DNA from: Streptomyces galbus
GTDB taxonomy: Bacteria; Actinomycetota; Actinomycetes; Streptomycetales; Streptomycetaceae
Length of the DNA: 64,000 nucleotides
Reading direction: 5' to 3'
NCBI RefSeq assembly: GCF_005280195.1
Contig: NZ_SZPR01000027.1
Coordinates: forward strand, 86,812 to 150,811
Position numbers and translations under genes: made by a program
The notes under the pieces: generated by a model
Seen by the model: only the letters and a program-made list of their open reading frames with translations
What the model was told of the DNA's origin: nothing
Databases searched by the model: none
Part shown: positions 16,400-25,565 of the stretch, piece after piece
Layout: every line of letters starts with the position of its first letter
How positions within the stretch are numbered: position 1 is the first letter of the stretch

Positions 16400-17221
16400 A
16401 TGGGACTGACCGCGAGGATCCGCACCCGGGACGGATGGGCCGTGTCGCACGCGGTCGTCACGGTGACCGACATGACCGGCACGCAGGTGGTGCGCGCCGA
16501 GGCCGACGACGAGGGCGTCGTCCGGGACGCCACGGCGCTGGCGCCCGGGGCGTACACGGTGATCGTCACGGCCGTCGGGTACGCGCCCGTGGCCTCCAGC
16601 GCGATCGTCACCGCGAGCGGGCGGGCCGAGATCGGCACGGTGACCCTGGCCCGGCAGGGCGGCACCGAACTGCCCCCGCCCGGCCCCTGGACGGTCGACC
16701 CGGCGCACTCCACGGTCGGCGCGGTCGCCCAGCACCTGGGGATCTCCAGCGTGCGGGGCCGGTTCACGGACTTCTCCGCGGCGGTGGAGATCGCCCCGGA
16801 CGACGTGACCAAGTCGCGGGTGGAGGCGGTGATCCGGTCGGCGTCGATCGACACCGGCAACGGGATGCGCGACCAGCACCTGCGGTCGGCCGACTTCCTC
16901 GACGTCGAGCGGTTCCCGGAGATCGTCTACCGCTCGACCGGCGTGACCGAGGCGGGCCCGGACCGCTGGACCGTGCACGGCGAGCTGACCATGCGCGGCA
17001 TCGTCCGGCCCGTCGACCTCGACCTCGCCTACCTCGGCACCGGCGCCGACCCCTGGGGCGGCACCCGCGCCGCCTTCCGGGCGACGGCCGAACTGCACCG
17101 CGACGACTTCGCGATGAACTACAACCAGGTCGTCCAGGCCGGCATCGCCGCCATCGGCACCACGCTCAAGGTCGAGCTGGACGTCCAGGCGGTGCAGGGC
17201 GAGTCCCTGCCCCAGGCGTAG
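16400..17221 (+). CDS. YceI family protein with N-terminal carboxypeptidase-regulatory-like domain
   Basis: 273 aa. Residues 1-88 form one beta-sandwich repeat (VSHAVVTVTDMTGTQVV...APGAYTVIVTAVGYAPVA) like those on the upstream transporter. Residues about 95-270 are a YceI lipocalin-like domain: WTVDPAHSTVGAVAQHLG, VRGRFTDFSAAVEI, SASIDTGNGMRDQHLRSADFLDVERFPEI and GELTMRGIVRPV. The family binds polyisoprenoid-type ligands in a barrel. No signal peptide is seen, so it is probably cytoplasmic. The shared accessory domain suggests it works with the transporter, which is inference. Confidence 0.9.
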   Translation: MGLTARIRTRDGWAVSHAVVTVTDMTGTQVVRAEADDEGVVRDATALAPGAYTVIVTAVGYAPVASSAIVTASGRAEIGTVTLARQGGTELPPPGPWTVDPAHSTVGAVAQHLGISSVRGRFTDFSAAVEIAPDDVTKSRVEAVIRSASIDTGNGMRDQHLRSADFLDVERFPEIVYRSTGVTEAGPDRWTVHGELTMRGIVRPVDLDLAYLGTGADPWGGTRAAFRATAELHRDDFAMNYNQVVQAGIAAIGTTLKVELDVQAVQGESLPQA

Positions 17222-17284
17222 GCACCCGGGCGTAGGCACGCCAGGGTCAGCCACACGGTGGGGGATCGCGCCTAGGCTGCCGGT

Positions 17285-17755
17285 ATGGCACCGAACATCG
17301 CGACGAACACGACCGTCTCCCGGGACGAGCTGCTGGACTTCGTACGGCCCCGGCACCGTGCCCTGCTGCTCACCCGCCGGGCCGACGGCAGTCCGCAGGC
17401 CTCGCCGCTGACCTGCGGGGTGGACGACTCCGGCCGGATCGTGGTCTCGACCTACCCGGAGCGCGCCAAGACCCGCAACGCCCGGCGGGACCCGCGGGTC
17501 AGCCTCGTCGTCCTCAGCGACGAGTGGAACGGCCCGTGGGTCCAGGTCGACGGCACCGCCGAGGTGATCGACTCCCCCGACTCCGTCGAGCCGCTCGTGG
17601 AGTACTACCGCAACATCGCCGGGGAGCACCCCGACTGGGACGAGTACCGCGCGGCGATGGTCGAGCAGGGCAAGTCGATCATCCGCGTCACCCCGGAGCG
17701 CTGGGGCCCGGTGGCGACGGGCGGCTTCCCGGCGCGGCTGGCGCAGGAGGACTGA
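17285..17755 (+). CDS. PPOX-class F420-dependent oxidoreductase
   Basis: 156 aa, split-barrel flavin/F420-binding fold of the pyridoxamine-oxidase superfamily. Motifs are the strand RALLLTRRADGSPQASPLTCGVDDSGRIVVSTY and the phosphate-binding AKTRNARRDPRVSLVVL, typical of F420-dependent members. Starts at ATG 17285. The substrate is unknown; homologues reduce enones or quinone-like compounds. Confidence 0.88.
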   Translation: MAPNIATNTTVSRDELLDFVRPRHRALLLTRRADGSPQASPLTCGVDDSGRIVVSTYPERAKTRNARRDPRVSLVVLSDEWNGPWVQVDGTAEVIDSPDSVEPLVEYYRNIAGEHPDWDEYRAAMVEQGKSIIRVTPERWGPVATGGFPARLAQED

Positions 17756-17789
17756 GCGGCGGACGCCCCGGAAGCGGGCCCGTCCGTTC

Positions 17790-18566
17790 TCACGCGTCCG
17801 GCGCGGGCCCCGAGCGCTCCACCATCGCCTCGATGCCGGCGACCAGCAGGTCCAGGGCGAAGGTGAAGTCGCGGTCGAGCATCTCGTCGACCGTGGCACC
17901 GCCCCGCGCGTCCATGATGTCGCGGGTCTCCTCGATGACGGCGGCCGTGTCCGGGGTCCCGCCCACCGAGGCCATCATCTGCGCGTGGTACTCGTCGGGG
18001 GTCACCCCCGCGTCGGCGACCCGGGACATGAAGTGGCCCTGGATCGTGCCGTAGCCGTACACGAACTGGAAGACCGCCGAGATGGCGCCGGTGATGCCGT
18101 GCACGGGCAGGCCGGTGCGGCGCACGACCTGGTGGATCGCGCGGGAGAAGGCGAGCGAGTTCGGGCCGATGTTGAGGTAGCGCCCGATCAGCGGGGGCAC
18201 CCAGGGGTGGCGGACCAGCAGCGCGCGGTACTCGCGGGCGAGCGTGCGCAGCAGGACGCGCCAGTCGGCACCCTCGTCGTCCGGGTCGGGCACGGCCGGC
18301 TCCCCGAACACCTCGTCGAGGGCCAGCTCCAGCAGCTCGTCCTTGGTGTCGACGTACCAGTACACGGACATCGCGGTGACGTTCAGCTCGGCGGCGAGCC
18401 GCCGCATGGAGAACCGGTCCAGTCCCTCGGCGTCGAGCAGCCGCACGGTCGCCGCGGTGATCCGGTCCCGGTCGAGCCCCGAGGGCTGCCCGCCCCGGCC
18501 GCGACGCGTCCTGCCGCCCAGCCAGACACTGCTGCGCGTGGCCTGTTCGCCTGCCCTGGCGGCCAT
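17790..18566 (-). CDS. TetR/AcrR family transcriptional regulator
   Basis: 258 aa. The N-terminal HTH is LDRDRITAATVRLLDAEGLDRFSMRRLAAELNVTAMSVYWYVDTKDELLELALDEVF (about 32-88), followed by a TetR_C-type ligand domain. The ATG at 18566 follows AGGAGGTG. It is encoded downstream of, and on the same strand as, the MFS exporter that starts at 20,067, with an 88-nt gap. The palindrome upstream of the exporter (20,072-20,101) is its likely operator. Confidence 0.92.
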   Translation of the reverse strand: MAARAGEQATRSSVWLGGRTRRGRGGQPSGLDRDRITAATVRLLDAEGLDRFSMRRLAAELNVTAMSVYWYVDTKDELLELALDEVFGEPAVPDPDDEGADWRVLLRTLAREYRALLVRHPWVPPLIGRYLNIGPNSLAFSRAIHQVVRRTGLPVHGITGAISAVFQFVYGYGTIQGHFMSRVADAGVTPDEYHAQMMASVGGTPDTAAVIEETRDIMDARGGATVDEMLDRDFTFALDLLVAGIEAMVERSGPAPDA

Positions 18567-18654
18567 GCGGCACCTCCTGATCTCCACCGACCGGCCCCCG
18601 ACGGGCCCACCCTACGGCGCGGGAGGGGCCGCACGACCAGCGGCGACGCGCTCG

Positions 18655-20067
18655 CTACGACGGGACGGCCGTCGTCTCCTCCCGCGCTGATGCTGCTCTT
18701 CCCGCCCTGCGCAGCAAGACCGCCGCGAGCACGCCGCCCGCGAACACCGCCACCGCGCCGACCGCCTGCCCGGTGCCCAGGGCCGAGGAGAGCCGCGCCC
18801 CGGACGCCAGCCGCGCGCTGAGCACCGCGCCGAGGACCGCCACGCCGAGCCCGTTGCCGAACTCGGCGAGCATGCCGTTGACGCCGGCGCCCACCCCGGC
18901 CCTGGCCGGCGGGATGGTGCTCATGATCGCGTGGGCCATCGCCGGTCCGGCCAGCGCGGTGCCGGTGCCGATGAGCAGCAGCCCGAGCAGGGTGACGGCG
19001 TACCCGTCGGAGGCCACGGCGATGGAGACGAGGCCCGCCGCCATCGCCGTCATGCCGGTCAGGATCGCCGTGGGCCCGCCGAGCTTCACGGTGGCCTTCG
19101 CCGCCAGTCCCGTGAAGTTCAGGGCGACGACGGTCAGCGCGAGCGGCGCGGTGCGCAGGCCGGCCTCCAGGGGGCCGTAGCCCAGGACGAGTTGGAGGTG
19201 CTGGGTGAGGAGGAACAGGGCGCCGCCCATGCCGAAGGTGACCAGCACCGCGCCGGCGACGGCCCCCGTGAAGCGGCGGTCGCGGAAGAGGGCGAGGTCC
19301 AGCATGGGGTACGGCACCCTGCTCTCCCACCCGGCGAACAGCGCGAGGACGCCCACCGCGACGGCCCCGGAGACCAGCACCCGCGCGGACGTCCAGCCGT
19401 GCGTGGGGCCGGAGATGACGGTGAAGACCAGCGAGGCCATGCCGACCGTCGACAGCAGCGCGCCGGGCAGGTCGGGGCGGTCGCCCTGCGGGTTCCTAGA
19501 CTCGGGCACCAGCGCGACCACCGCGACCAGGGCCACGGCCGCGACCGGCAGGTTGACCAGGAAGACCGAGCCCCACCAGAAGTGGTTCAGCAGGAAGCCG
19601 CCGATGAGCGGCCCCGTGGCGAAGCCGAGCGAGTTCACCGCGGCCCACACGCCGATGGCCTTCGGCTGCTCCTCCGGCGCGAAGATCTGCATGACCACGG
19701 CCAGGGTGGTGGTCAGCAGCAGCGCCCCGCCGACGCCCATCCCGGCGCGCGCGGCGACGAGTTGCCCGGTGGTGCCCGCGCAGCCGGCGACCGCCGAGCC
19801 GACGCCGAACAGGGCGAGCCCCGCGATCAGCATCTTCTTGCGGCCGTACCGGTCGGCGGCGCTGCCGGCGGTGAGCAGCAGGCCCGACTGGACCAGCGAG
19901 TAGGCGTTGATCATCCACTGGATGTCGGAGGTGGAGGCGTCCAGTTCCCGGGTGAGGGAGGGGATCGCGACGTTCAGGACGGTGTTGTCGAGCAGCACGG
20001 TGAGCTGCGCGAGGCAGATGACGCCGAGGATCAGCCAGCGCTGGGGATGGCTCGCGACGGAAGGCAT
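18655..20067 (-). CDS. MFS drug exporter, DHA2/EmrB-QacA type
   Basis: 470 aa with about 14 predicted helices. Motif A is GSAADRYGRKKML, motif B lies in the fourth helix (QLVAARAGMGVGGALLLTT) and the DHA2 signature IDNTVLNVAIPSL-like LLDNTVLNVAIPSL is at about 25-38. It exports hydrophobic drugs or metabolites by proton antiport. Starts at ATG 20067, just inside an inverted-repeat operator. Unlike the transporter at 13.7 kb it has no extra C-terminal domain. Confidence 0.93.
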   Translation of the reverse strand: MPSVASHPQRWLILGVICLAQLTVLLDNTVLNVAIPSLTRELDASTSDIQWMINAYSLVQSGLLLTAGSAADRYGRKKMLIAGLALFGVGSAVAGCAGTTGQLVAARAGMGVGGALLLTTTLAVVMQIFAPEEQPKAIGVWAAVNSLGFATGPLIGGFLLNHFWWGSVFLVNLPVAAVALVAVVALVPESRNPQGDRPDLPGALLSTVGMASLVFTVISGPTHGWTSARVLVSGAVAVGVLALFAGWESRVPYPMLDLALFRDRRFTGAVAGAVLVTFGMGGALFLLTQHLQLVLGYGPLEAGLRTAPLALTVVALNFTGLAAKATVKLGGPTAILTGMTAMAAGLVSIAVASDGYAVTLLGLLLIGTGTALAGPAMAHAIMSTIPPARAGVGAGVNGMLAEFGNGLGVAVLGAVLSARLASGARLSSALGTGQAVGAVAVFAGGVLAAVLLRRAGRAASAREETTAVPS

Positions 20068-20071
20068 GCTC

Positions 20072-20101
20072 TACACCGTAGAAGAGATCTCGTACGGTGT
20101 A
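20072..20101. promoter_or_regulatory. TetR-type palindromic operator
   Basis: TACACCGTA (20072-20080) and TACGGTGTA (20093-20101) are perfect 9-bp arms around 12 nt; the spacer contains GAGATCTC. It sits immediately upstream of the exporter start, where repressor binding would block initiation. Confidence 0.8.
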
Positions 20102-20173
20102 CAAGCGAGATGCGGGAAGAGGCGGTGCCCGTGCGGGACACCGCCTCTTGCCGGGGAAGCGCTCGGCCGACTG

Positions 20174-22381
20174 TCAGCCGCTCGCCTCCTGCGTCAGGTC
20201 GTAGAAGGTGGCCGAGCCGGCCGTGACCTTCTTGAACGTGGCCTCGACCCAGGTGGTGATCCGCGACGACGTGCCGTTCGCACCGCCGCCCGGACCACCG
20301 CCCATGGACCCGCTCGCGATGAAGTAGTGGATCCTCCCGTCCGCGACGTACTGCTTGAACTGCGCCAGCGTCGGGGACGGGTCGGTGCCGTTGAAGCCGC
20401 CGATCGCCATGACCGGTTCGCCGGTGGCGAGTTGGTAGCTCGCGGCGTTCTGGGAGCCGATGGCCGCGGCGGCCCAGGTGTAGCGGCCGGAGTCCGTCTC
20501 CAGCAGCTTCTTCGCCCGGGAGTTCACGGACGCGCCGTTCAGCAGGCCGCCGACGCCACCGCCGCCGCCCGCGCCCTCGCCGGTCGGGCCGCCGCCCTGC
20601 TGGGTCTGCCCGCCGCCCTGGCCGGGCAGGGCGCCGAAGCCGCCCGTGCCCCCGCCGGGGAAGCCCTGGCCCTGCTGGTTCTGGCCCGGCCGGCCGCCTT
20701 GCTGCCCCTGCCGGCCCTGTTGCCCTTGCTGCCCCTGCTGGTTCTGGCCCGGCATGCCGTCGCCGCCGAAGCCGCCGCGCATGCCGCCGCCCGGGCGGCC
20801 CCCGCCCATCATGGCGGCGCCCGCCGGGCCGGCCGTGACGATCGACCCGGTGTGGCCCTGCTGGACGGTGCTCAGGGTGTACGCCGTCGGACCGGCCAGC
20901 GCGGCCAGCAGGCCGACCGCAGCCGCGGCGAGGGCGAGCCGCCGGGTCAGCCGGCCCGCGAAGACCAGGCCGAGCGCGGCGGTGAGGCCGCCGACCAGGA
21001 CGAGCCACCGCAGCCAGGGCAGGTAGTCGGGGGTGCGGTGGAGCAGGACGTAGCCCCAGGTGGCCGCCGCGACGGCCGCGGCCGCCAGCGCGAGCGACGC
21101 CCAGAGCGCCCGGCGCCTCTCCCACAGGGTCCCGGCGCCCATGCCGGTCACGGCCGCCAGGTAGGGGGCGAGGGCGACGGTGTAGTACTGGTGGAAGATG
21201 CCCGCCATGTAGCTGAAGACCACCGCGGTCGTCAGCAGCGAGCCGCCCCAGACCAGGAACGAGCCGCGGGTGACGGACGTGCGGCCGGCCCGGCGCGTGG
21301 CCACCAGGCCGGCGGCCAGCAGGACCAGCGCGGCCGGCAGCAGCCAGGAGATCTGGCCGCCGACCTCGGAGCCGAACATCCGGTCCCAGCCGGTCTCGCC
21401 CCACTGCCCGGTGCCGCCCCCGCCCCCACCGCCCCCGACGCTGCCGGTCTCGTCGCCGCTGAGCCGGCCGAGGCCGTTGTAGCCGAAGGTCAGCTCCAGG
21501 AAGGAGTTGTTCTGCGAGCCGCCGACGTACGGGCGCGAGGACGCCGGCCACAGCTCGACGACCGCCACCCACCAGCCCCCGGAGACGACCAACGCCGCCG
21601 TCGCGGCGGCCAGTTGACCGAGGCGCTTCGTCAACGTGACCGGCGCGCACACCGCGTACACGAGTGCCAGCGGCGGCAGGACGAGGAACGCCTGGAGGGT
21701 CTTGGTGAGGAACGCGAAGCCGATCGCCACGCCGGCCCACACCAGCCAGCGGGTCCGGCCGTCCTCCAGTGCGCGGACGACGAGGTAGCAGGCCACGGCC
21801 ATCAGCAGGGCCAGCATCGCGTCCGGGTTGTTGAACCGGAACATCAGCGCCGCCACGGGCGTCAGCGCGAGCACCGCGCCGGCGATCAGAGCGGAGGCGG
21901 GGCTGAACCGGCGCCGTACGGCCGCGTGGACGACGGCGACCGTGCCGACGCCCATCAGCGCCTCGGGGACGAGGATCGCCCAGGAGTTCAGGCCGAAGAC
22001 CCTGACCGACAGCTCCATCGGCCACAGCGAGGCCGGCGGCTTGTCGACGGTGATGGCGTTGCCCGCGTCCAGCGAGCCGAAGAAGAACGCCTTCCAGCTC
22101 TTCGAGCCGGCCTGGACGGCGGCGGAGTAGAAGGAGTTGGCGTAGCCGGAGGCGCTGAGGTCGTAGAGGTAGAGCAGCAGGGTCGCCAGGAGCAGGGCGA
22201 GGAAGGCCGGGCGGGCCCAGCGGGGGTCCTCGGGGTGGCCCCGCCCCAGCCTCCGCAGGAACGGCTGCCGTGGCTCACCGGCCCCGGGACGGGCGGGGGG
22301 AGCTGGGGCGGACGGTGTCTGCGTCTCCGGAGCGGCCGGTGCGGGCGGGCCCCAGGCCGAGCGGTCGTAGCCGGTGGTCAT
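20174..22381 (-). CDS. Glycosyltransferase family 39 membrane protein
   Basis: 735 aa polytopic protein of the GT39/PMT-ArnT class, using polyprenyl-phosphate sugar donors at the outer face of the membrane. Signatures are DLSASGYANSFYSAAVQAGSKSWKAFFFGSLDAGNAITVDKPP, with the catalytic-type acidic residues in the first outer loop, and FNNPDAMLALLM. About 12 helices run to residue 520. Next comes a Gly/Gln/Pro-rich low-complexity stretch (about 520-620), then a soluble outer domain (about 625-735). The start overlaps the stop of the upstream glycosyltransferase (ATGA), so translation is coupled. Confidence 0.9.
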   Translation of the reverse strand: MTTGYDRSAWGPPAPAAPETQTPSAPAPPARPGAGEPRQPFLRRLGRGHPEDPRWARPAFLALLLATLLLYLYDLSASGYANSFYSAAVQAGSKSWKAFFFGSLDAGNAITVDKPPASLWPMELSVRVFGLNSWAILVPEALMGVGTVAVVHAAVRRRFSPASALIAGAVLALTPVAALMFRFNNPDAMLALLMAVACYLVVRALEDGRTRWLVWAGVAIGFAFLTKTLQAFLVLPPLALVYAVCAPVTLTKRLGQLAAATAALVVSGGWWVAVVELWPASSRPYVGGSQNNSFLELTFGYNGLGRLSGDETGSVGGGGGGGGTGQWGETGWDRMFGSEVGGQISWLLPAALVLLAAGLVATRRAGRTSVTRGSFLVWGGSLLTTAVVFSYMAGIFHQYYTVALAPYLAAVTGMGAGTLWERRRALWASLALAAAAVAAATWGYVLLHRTPDYLPWLRWLVLVGGLTAALGLVFAGRLTRRLALAAAAVGLLAALAGPTAYTLSTVQQGHTGSIVTAGPAGAAMMGGGRPGGGMRGGFGGDGMPGQNQQGQQGQQGRQGQQGGRPGQNQQGQGFPGGGTGGFGALPGQGGGQTQQGGGPTGEGAGGGGGVGGLLNGASVNSRAKKLLETDSGRYTWAAAAIGSQNAASYQLATGEPVMAIGGFNGTDPSPTLAQFKQYVADGRIHYFIASGSMGGGPGGGANGTSSRITTWVEATFKKVTAGSATFYDLTQEASG

Positions 22382-23832
22382 CGGGTCTCCCCCGGGTCGG
22401 TGTCGTGGCGGCGGGCCGGGTCGAGGCGCGGGGTGGCGTCCCGCCAGGTGCCGTCCGCGGCGTCACCGACGCGGAACGGGGAGGCCGGGGGCATCGCGGG
22501 GTCCGAGGTGTGGGTGCCGTGGGAGGGGGCCGGGGCGTGAGTGCCGGCGGAGGGGGCCGGGACGCCCGGTGCCGTGGGCGCGGGGCGGTCGGCTTCGCGG
22601 TCGGAGAAGACCCAGATGCGCAGACGCAGGAAGCGCAGGACGGTCGCGGCGAGGTTGGCGGCGACCAGGACGGCCAGTTCGGTCGAGTGCGCGGGGTGGG
22701 CGTTGGCGGTGTCGAGGGCGACCAGCGAGCCGCTGGTCAGGGCGAGGCCGATGCCGAAGACCACCAGGCCCTGCGCCTGGTGCCGGACGGCCCCGCCCCG
22801 GCCGCGCACGCCGAAGGTGAGCCGGCGGTTGGCGGCGGTGTTGGCGACCGCGGAGATCAGCAGCGCGAGCGCGTTGGCGGCCTGGGAGCCGGTGAAGAGC
22901 CGGAAGCCGCTGTAGAGCAGCAGGTAGAAGAGGGTCGACAGACCCCCGACGACGCAGAAGCCGACGAGCTGACGGGCCAGTCCCTTGGGTACGTCCATGA
23001 TCTCGCGGTCGCGGGGATCGTCCCCGAACGGCCTGGTCAGCCGGTCCAGTGGCAGTGAACCGGTGGCCAGCGCCCTGCCGACGCGCCACACCCCCTTCAG
23101 GTCCTCGGTCGCCGTCCTCACGATGTGCACCGTGGAGTCCGGGTCGTCGACCCAGTCGACCGGCACCTCGTGGATACGGAGTCCGGCACGTTCGGCGAGC
23201 ACCAGCATCTCAGTGTCGAAGAACCAGCCCGTGTCTTCCACCAGGGGGAGCAGGATCTGTGCGACGTCCCGGCGGATCGCCTTGAACCCGCACTGCGCGT
23301 CGGAGAAGCGCGCCTGCAGCGAGCCGCGCAGGATCAGGTTGTAGGAGCGGGAGACGAACTCCCGCTTGGGGCCGCGCACCACCCGCGCGCTGCGGGCGAG
23401 CCTCGAGCCGATCGCCAGGTCGGAGTGGCCGGAGATCAGCGGCGCCACCAGCGGCAGCAGCGCGTTGAGGTCGGTGGACAGGTCCACGTCCATGTAGGCG
23501 AGGACCGGGGCGTCGGAGGCCGACCAGACGGCGTGCAGCGCCCGGCCGCGGCCCTTCTGCTCCAGCCGGAACGACCGGACCGAGGCGATCCGTGCCTCCA
23601 GCCGGCGGGCCACCTCGGGGGTGGCGTCCGTCGACGCGTTGTCCGCGATGGTGATGCGGAACGGGTACGGGAACGTGCGCTCGAGGTGCTCGTGCAGGCG
23701 GAGCACGCACGGCTGGAGGTCCCTCTCCTCGTTGTAGACGGGGACCACTACGTCCAGGACAGGGGTACCGGCCGGCGCGGCCGGGAGGTGCTCCCGCGCC
23801 GGCAGGGTGCCGGGAGAAGAGTCGGTTCTCAT
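22378..23832 (-). CDS. GT2 glycosyltransferase fused to GtrA-like membrane domain
   Basis: 484 aa. Residues about 24-265 are a GT-A domain of the dolichyl/polyprenyl-phosphate sugar synthase type: VVVPVYNEE, ADNASTDAT, then DVDLSTD (115-121) for metal and nucleotide-sugar binding. Residues about 285-410 are four GtrA-type helices (LARQLVGFCVVGGLSTLFYLLLY...). The Pro/His-rich tail is disordered. It probably makes the polyprenyl-phospho-sugar that the next gene's GT39 enzyme uses. The start lies 14 nt after the histidine kinase stop; another in-frame ATG just upstream overlaps that gene. Confidence 0.9.
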   Translation of the reverse strand: MRTDSSPGTLPAREHLPAAPAGTPVLDVVVPVYNEERDLQPCVLRLHEHLERTFPYPFRITIADNASTDATPEVARRLEARIASVRSFRLEQKGRGRALHAVWSASDAPVLAYMDVDLSTDLNALLPLVAPLISGHSDLAIGSRLARSARVVRGPKREFVSRSYNLILRGSLQARFSDAQCGFKAIRRDVAQILLPLVEDTGWFFDTEMLVLAERAGLRIHEVPVDWVDDPDSTVHIVRTATEDLKGVWRVGRALATGSLPLDRLTRPFGDDPRDREIMDVPKGLARQLVGFCVVGGLSTLFYLLLYSGFRLFTGSQAANALALLISAVANTAANRRLTFGVRGRGGAVRHQAQGLVVFGIGLALTSGSLVALDTANAHPAHSTELAVLVAANLAATVLRFLRLRIWVFSDREADRPAPTAPGVPAPSAGTHAPAPSHGTHTSDPAMPPASPFRVGDAADGTWRDATPRLDPARRHDTDPGETR

Positions 23833-23846
23833 GCCGACGACTCTCG

Positions 23847-25565
23847 TCAGGAGCCCTGTCGCACCCATGTGGTGGCACTGTGCTGTGCCTGTGAGTCCCG
23901 TTGCCGGCCGGTGCCGGCCGCCGGGCGGGGCACGGCGGGCACGGACAGGTCCGCGAGGGCGGGCAGGCGGAGGGTGAACACGGTCCGGCCGGGTGCGCTG
24001 TCGACGGTCACGGCACCGTCGTGCGCGGTCGCCACGGCCTGCACGATGGCGAGGCCCAGGCCGGTCGAGCCGGTGGCGCGCGAGCGGGCCGAGTCGCCGC
24101 GCGCGAACCGTTCGAAGACGCGCGGGAGCAACTGCGGCGGGATTCCCTGGCCGTTGTCCTCGACGTCCACGCACAGCCACGGCCCGCTGCGCCGCACGCG
24201 CGCGGTGACGGTCGTCCCGGGCGGCGTGTGGGTGCGGGCGTTGGCGAGGAGGTTGACCAGCACCTGCTGCAGGCGGGCCGCGTCGGCGGAGACGAGCGCC
24301 GGTTCCTCGGGCAGCTCCAGGCGCCAGACGTGGGCGGGGCCGGCCGCGCGGGCGTCGCTGACGGTGTCGACGACCAGGGGGACGAGGTCGGTCTGCGCGA
24401 ACCGCAGGGGGCGGCCCGCGTCCAGCCGGGCGAGCAGCAGCAGGTCCTCCACGAGCAGCGTCATCCGGCCCGCCTCGGACTCGATGCGGGCCAGGGCGTG
24501 CCGGGTGTCGGGGCCGACCTGCTCGCGGCCGCGCCGGGTCAGCTCGGCGTAGCCGCGGATGGAGGCGAGGGGGGTGCGCAGCTCGTGGCTGGCGTCGGCG
24601 ACGAACTGGCGCACCCGGGTCTCGCTCTGCTGGCGGGCGTGCAGGGCGCCGTGGACGTGGTCGAGCATGCGGTTGAGCGCGGCGCCGACCTGGCCGACCT
24701 CGGTGTGCGGGTCGCACTCGGCCTCGGGGACGCGCTCGCTGAGGTTCACCTCGCCGGTGTGCAGGGGGAGTTCGGAGACGCGGGTGGCGGTGTGGGCGAC
24801 CCTGCGCAGGGGGCGGGTGGCGACGCTGACGATCACCGTGCCGGCGAGGGAGGCGGCGATCAGCCCGGCCGCGGTGACGCTGACCTCGACGAGGATCAGC
24901 GTCCTGATGGTGCTGTCGGCGTCGGACGTCGGGATGGCGACGTAGTAGGCGTAGGCGCCGTTGGTCGTGTACTTGACGCGGTGGTCACCGAGGCCGGGCA
25001 GGCTCACGGTGTGCTCGGCGCCGTCCCGGGAGACGGATGCGAGCACCTTGACCTGCGCCTCGTCGAGCGCCTTGGAGGTCATCGCGAAGTTGCCGCTGGC
25101 CGTGGACTTCACGCCGCGCCGGGAGTCGGTGACGGTGCCGTCCTCGACCTTCGCGGCGATCGTGCCGATGGGCACCGGGCCGTGGGTGACGAAGATGGCG
25201 AGGTCGGTCGGCTCGGGGAGGTCGCTCAGCGGGCTCTGCCGGCGGCCGGGCACGGTGTCGGCGTCCGTGCCGGTGCCGCTGTCGGTGCCGGTGCCGCTGT
25301 CGGTGCCGTTCTCCGTTCCGGTGCCGGGCTGGCTCGGAGGACGGAAGTCGCGGGGTGCCACGCGGGCGGCCACCTCACGCAGCCGGACGTCGAGCTGCTG
25401 GTAGAGGTGCGAGCGCAGGGCGAGGGTGGTGACGGTGCCGATGACCGTGCAGACGACGGCGATCAGCACGACGGACGCGACGACGAGCCGGGTCAGCAGG
25501 GTGCGCGGCTGCCCGGGGCGGCGCCTCCGTGCCCGCTGCGCCCGCGGCCGCCGTCGCCCGCTCAC
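23847..25565 (-). CDS. Sensor histidine kinase
   Basis: 572 aa. Transmembrane helices are near 22-46 and near 240-262, flanking an outer sensor domain with a Thr/Asp/Gly-rich stretch encoded by short repeats. A HAMP domain follows (RPLRRVAHTATRVSEL). The phosphoacceptor box FVADASHELRTPLASI puts His near residue 328, and the N box (LVNLLANARTHT), G1 (VEDNGQGIP) and G2 (GSTGLGLAI) are intact. The GTG start overlaps the response regulator stop (GTGA). Signal unknown; the downstream glycosyltransferases suggest envelope control. Confidence 0.95.
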   Translation of the reverse strand: MSGRRRPRAQRARRRRPGQPRTLLTRLVVASVVLIAVVCTVIGTVTTLALRSHLYQQLDVRLREVAARVAPRDFRPPSQPGTGTENGTDSGTGTDSGTGTDADTVPGRRQSPLSDLPEPTDLAIFVTHGPVPIGTIAAKVEDGTVTDSRRGVKSTASGNFAMTSKALDEAQVKVLASVSRDGAEHTVSLPGLGDHRVKYTTNGAYAYYVAIPTSDADSTIRTLILVEVSVTAAGLIAASLAGTVIVSVATRPLRRVAHTATRVSELPLHTGEVNLSERVPEAECDPHTEVGQVGAALNRMLDHVHGALHARQQSETRVRQFVADASHELRTPLASIRGYAELTRRGREQVGPDTRHALARIESEAGRMTLLVEDLLLLARLDAGRPLRFAQTDLVPLVVDTVSDARAAGPAHVWRLELPEEPALVSADAARLQQVLVNLLANARTHTPPGTTVTARVRRSGPWLCVDVEDNGQGIPPQLLPRVFERFARGDSARSRATGSTGLGLAIVQAVATAHDGAVTVDSAPGRTVFTLRLPALADLSVPAVPRPAAGTGRQRDSQAQHSATTWVRQGS

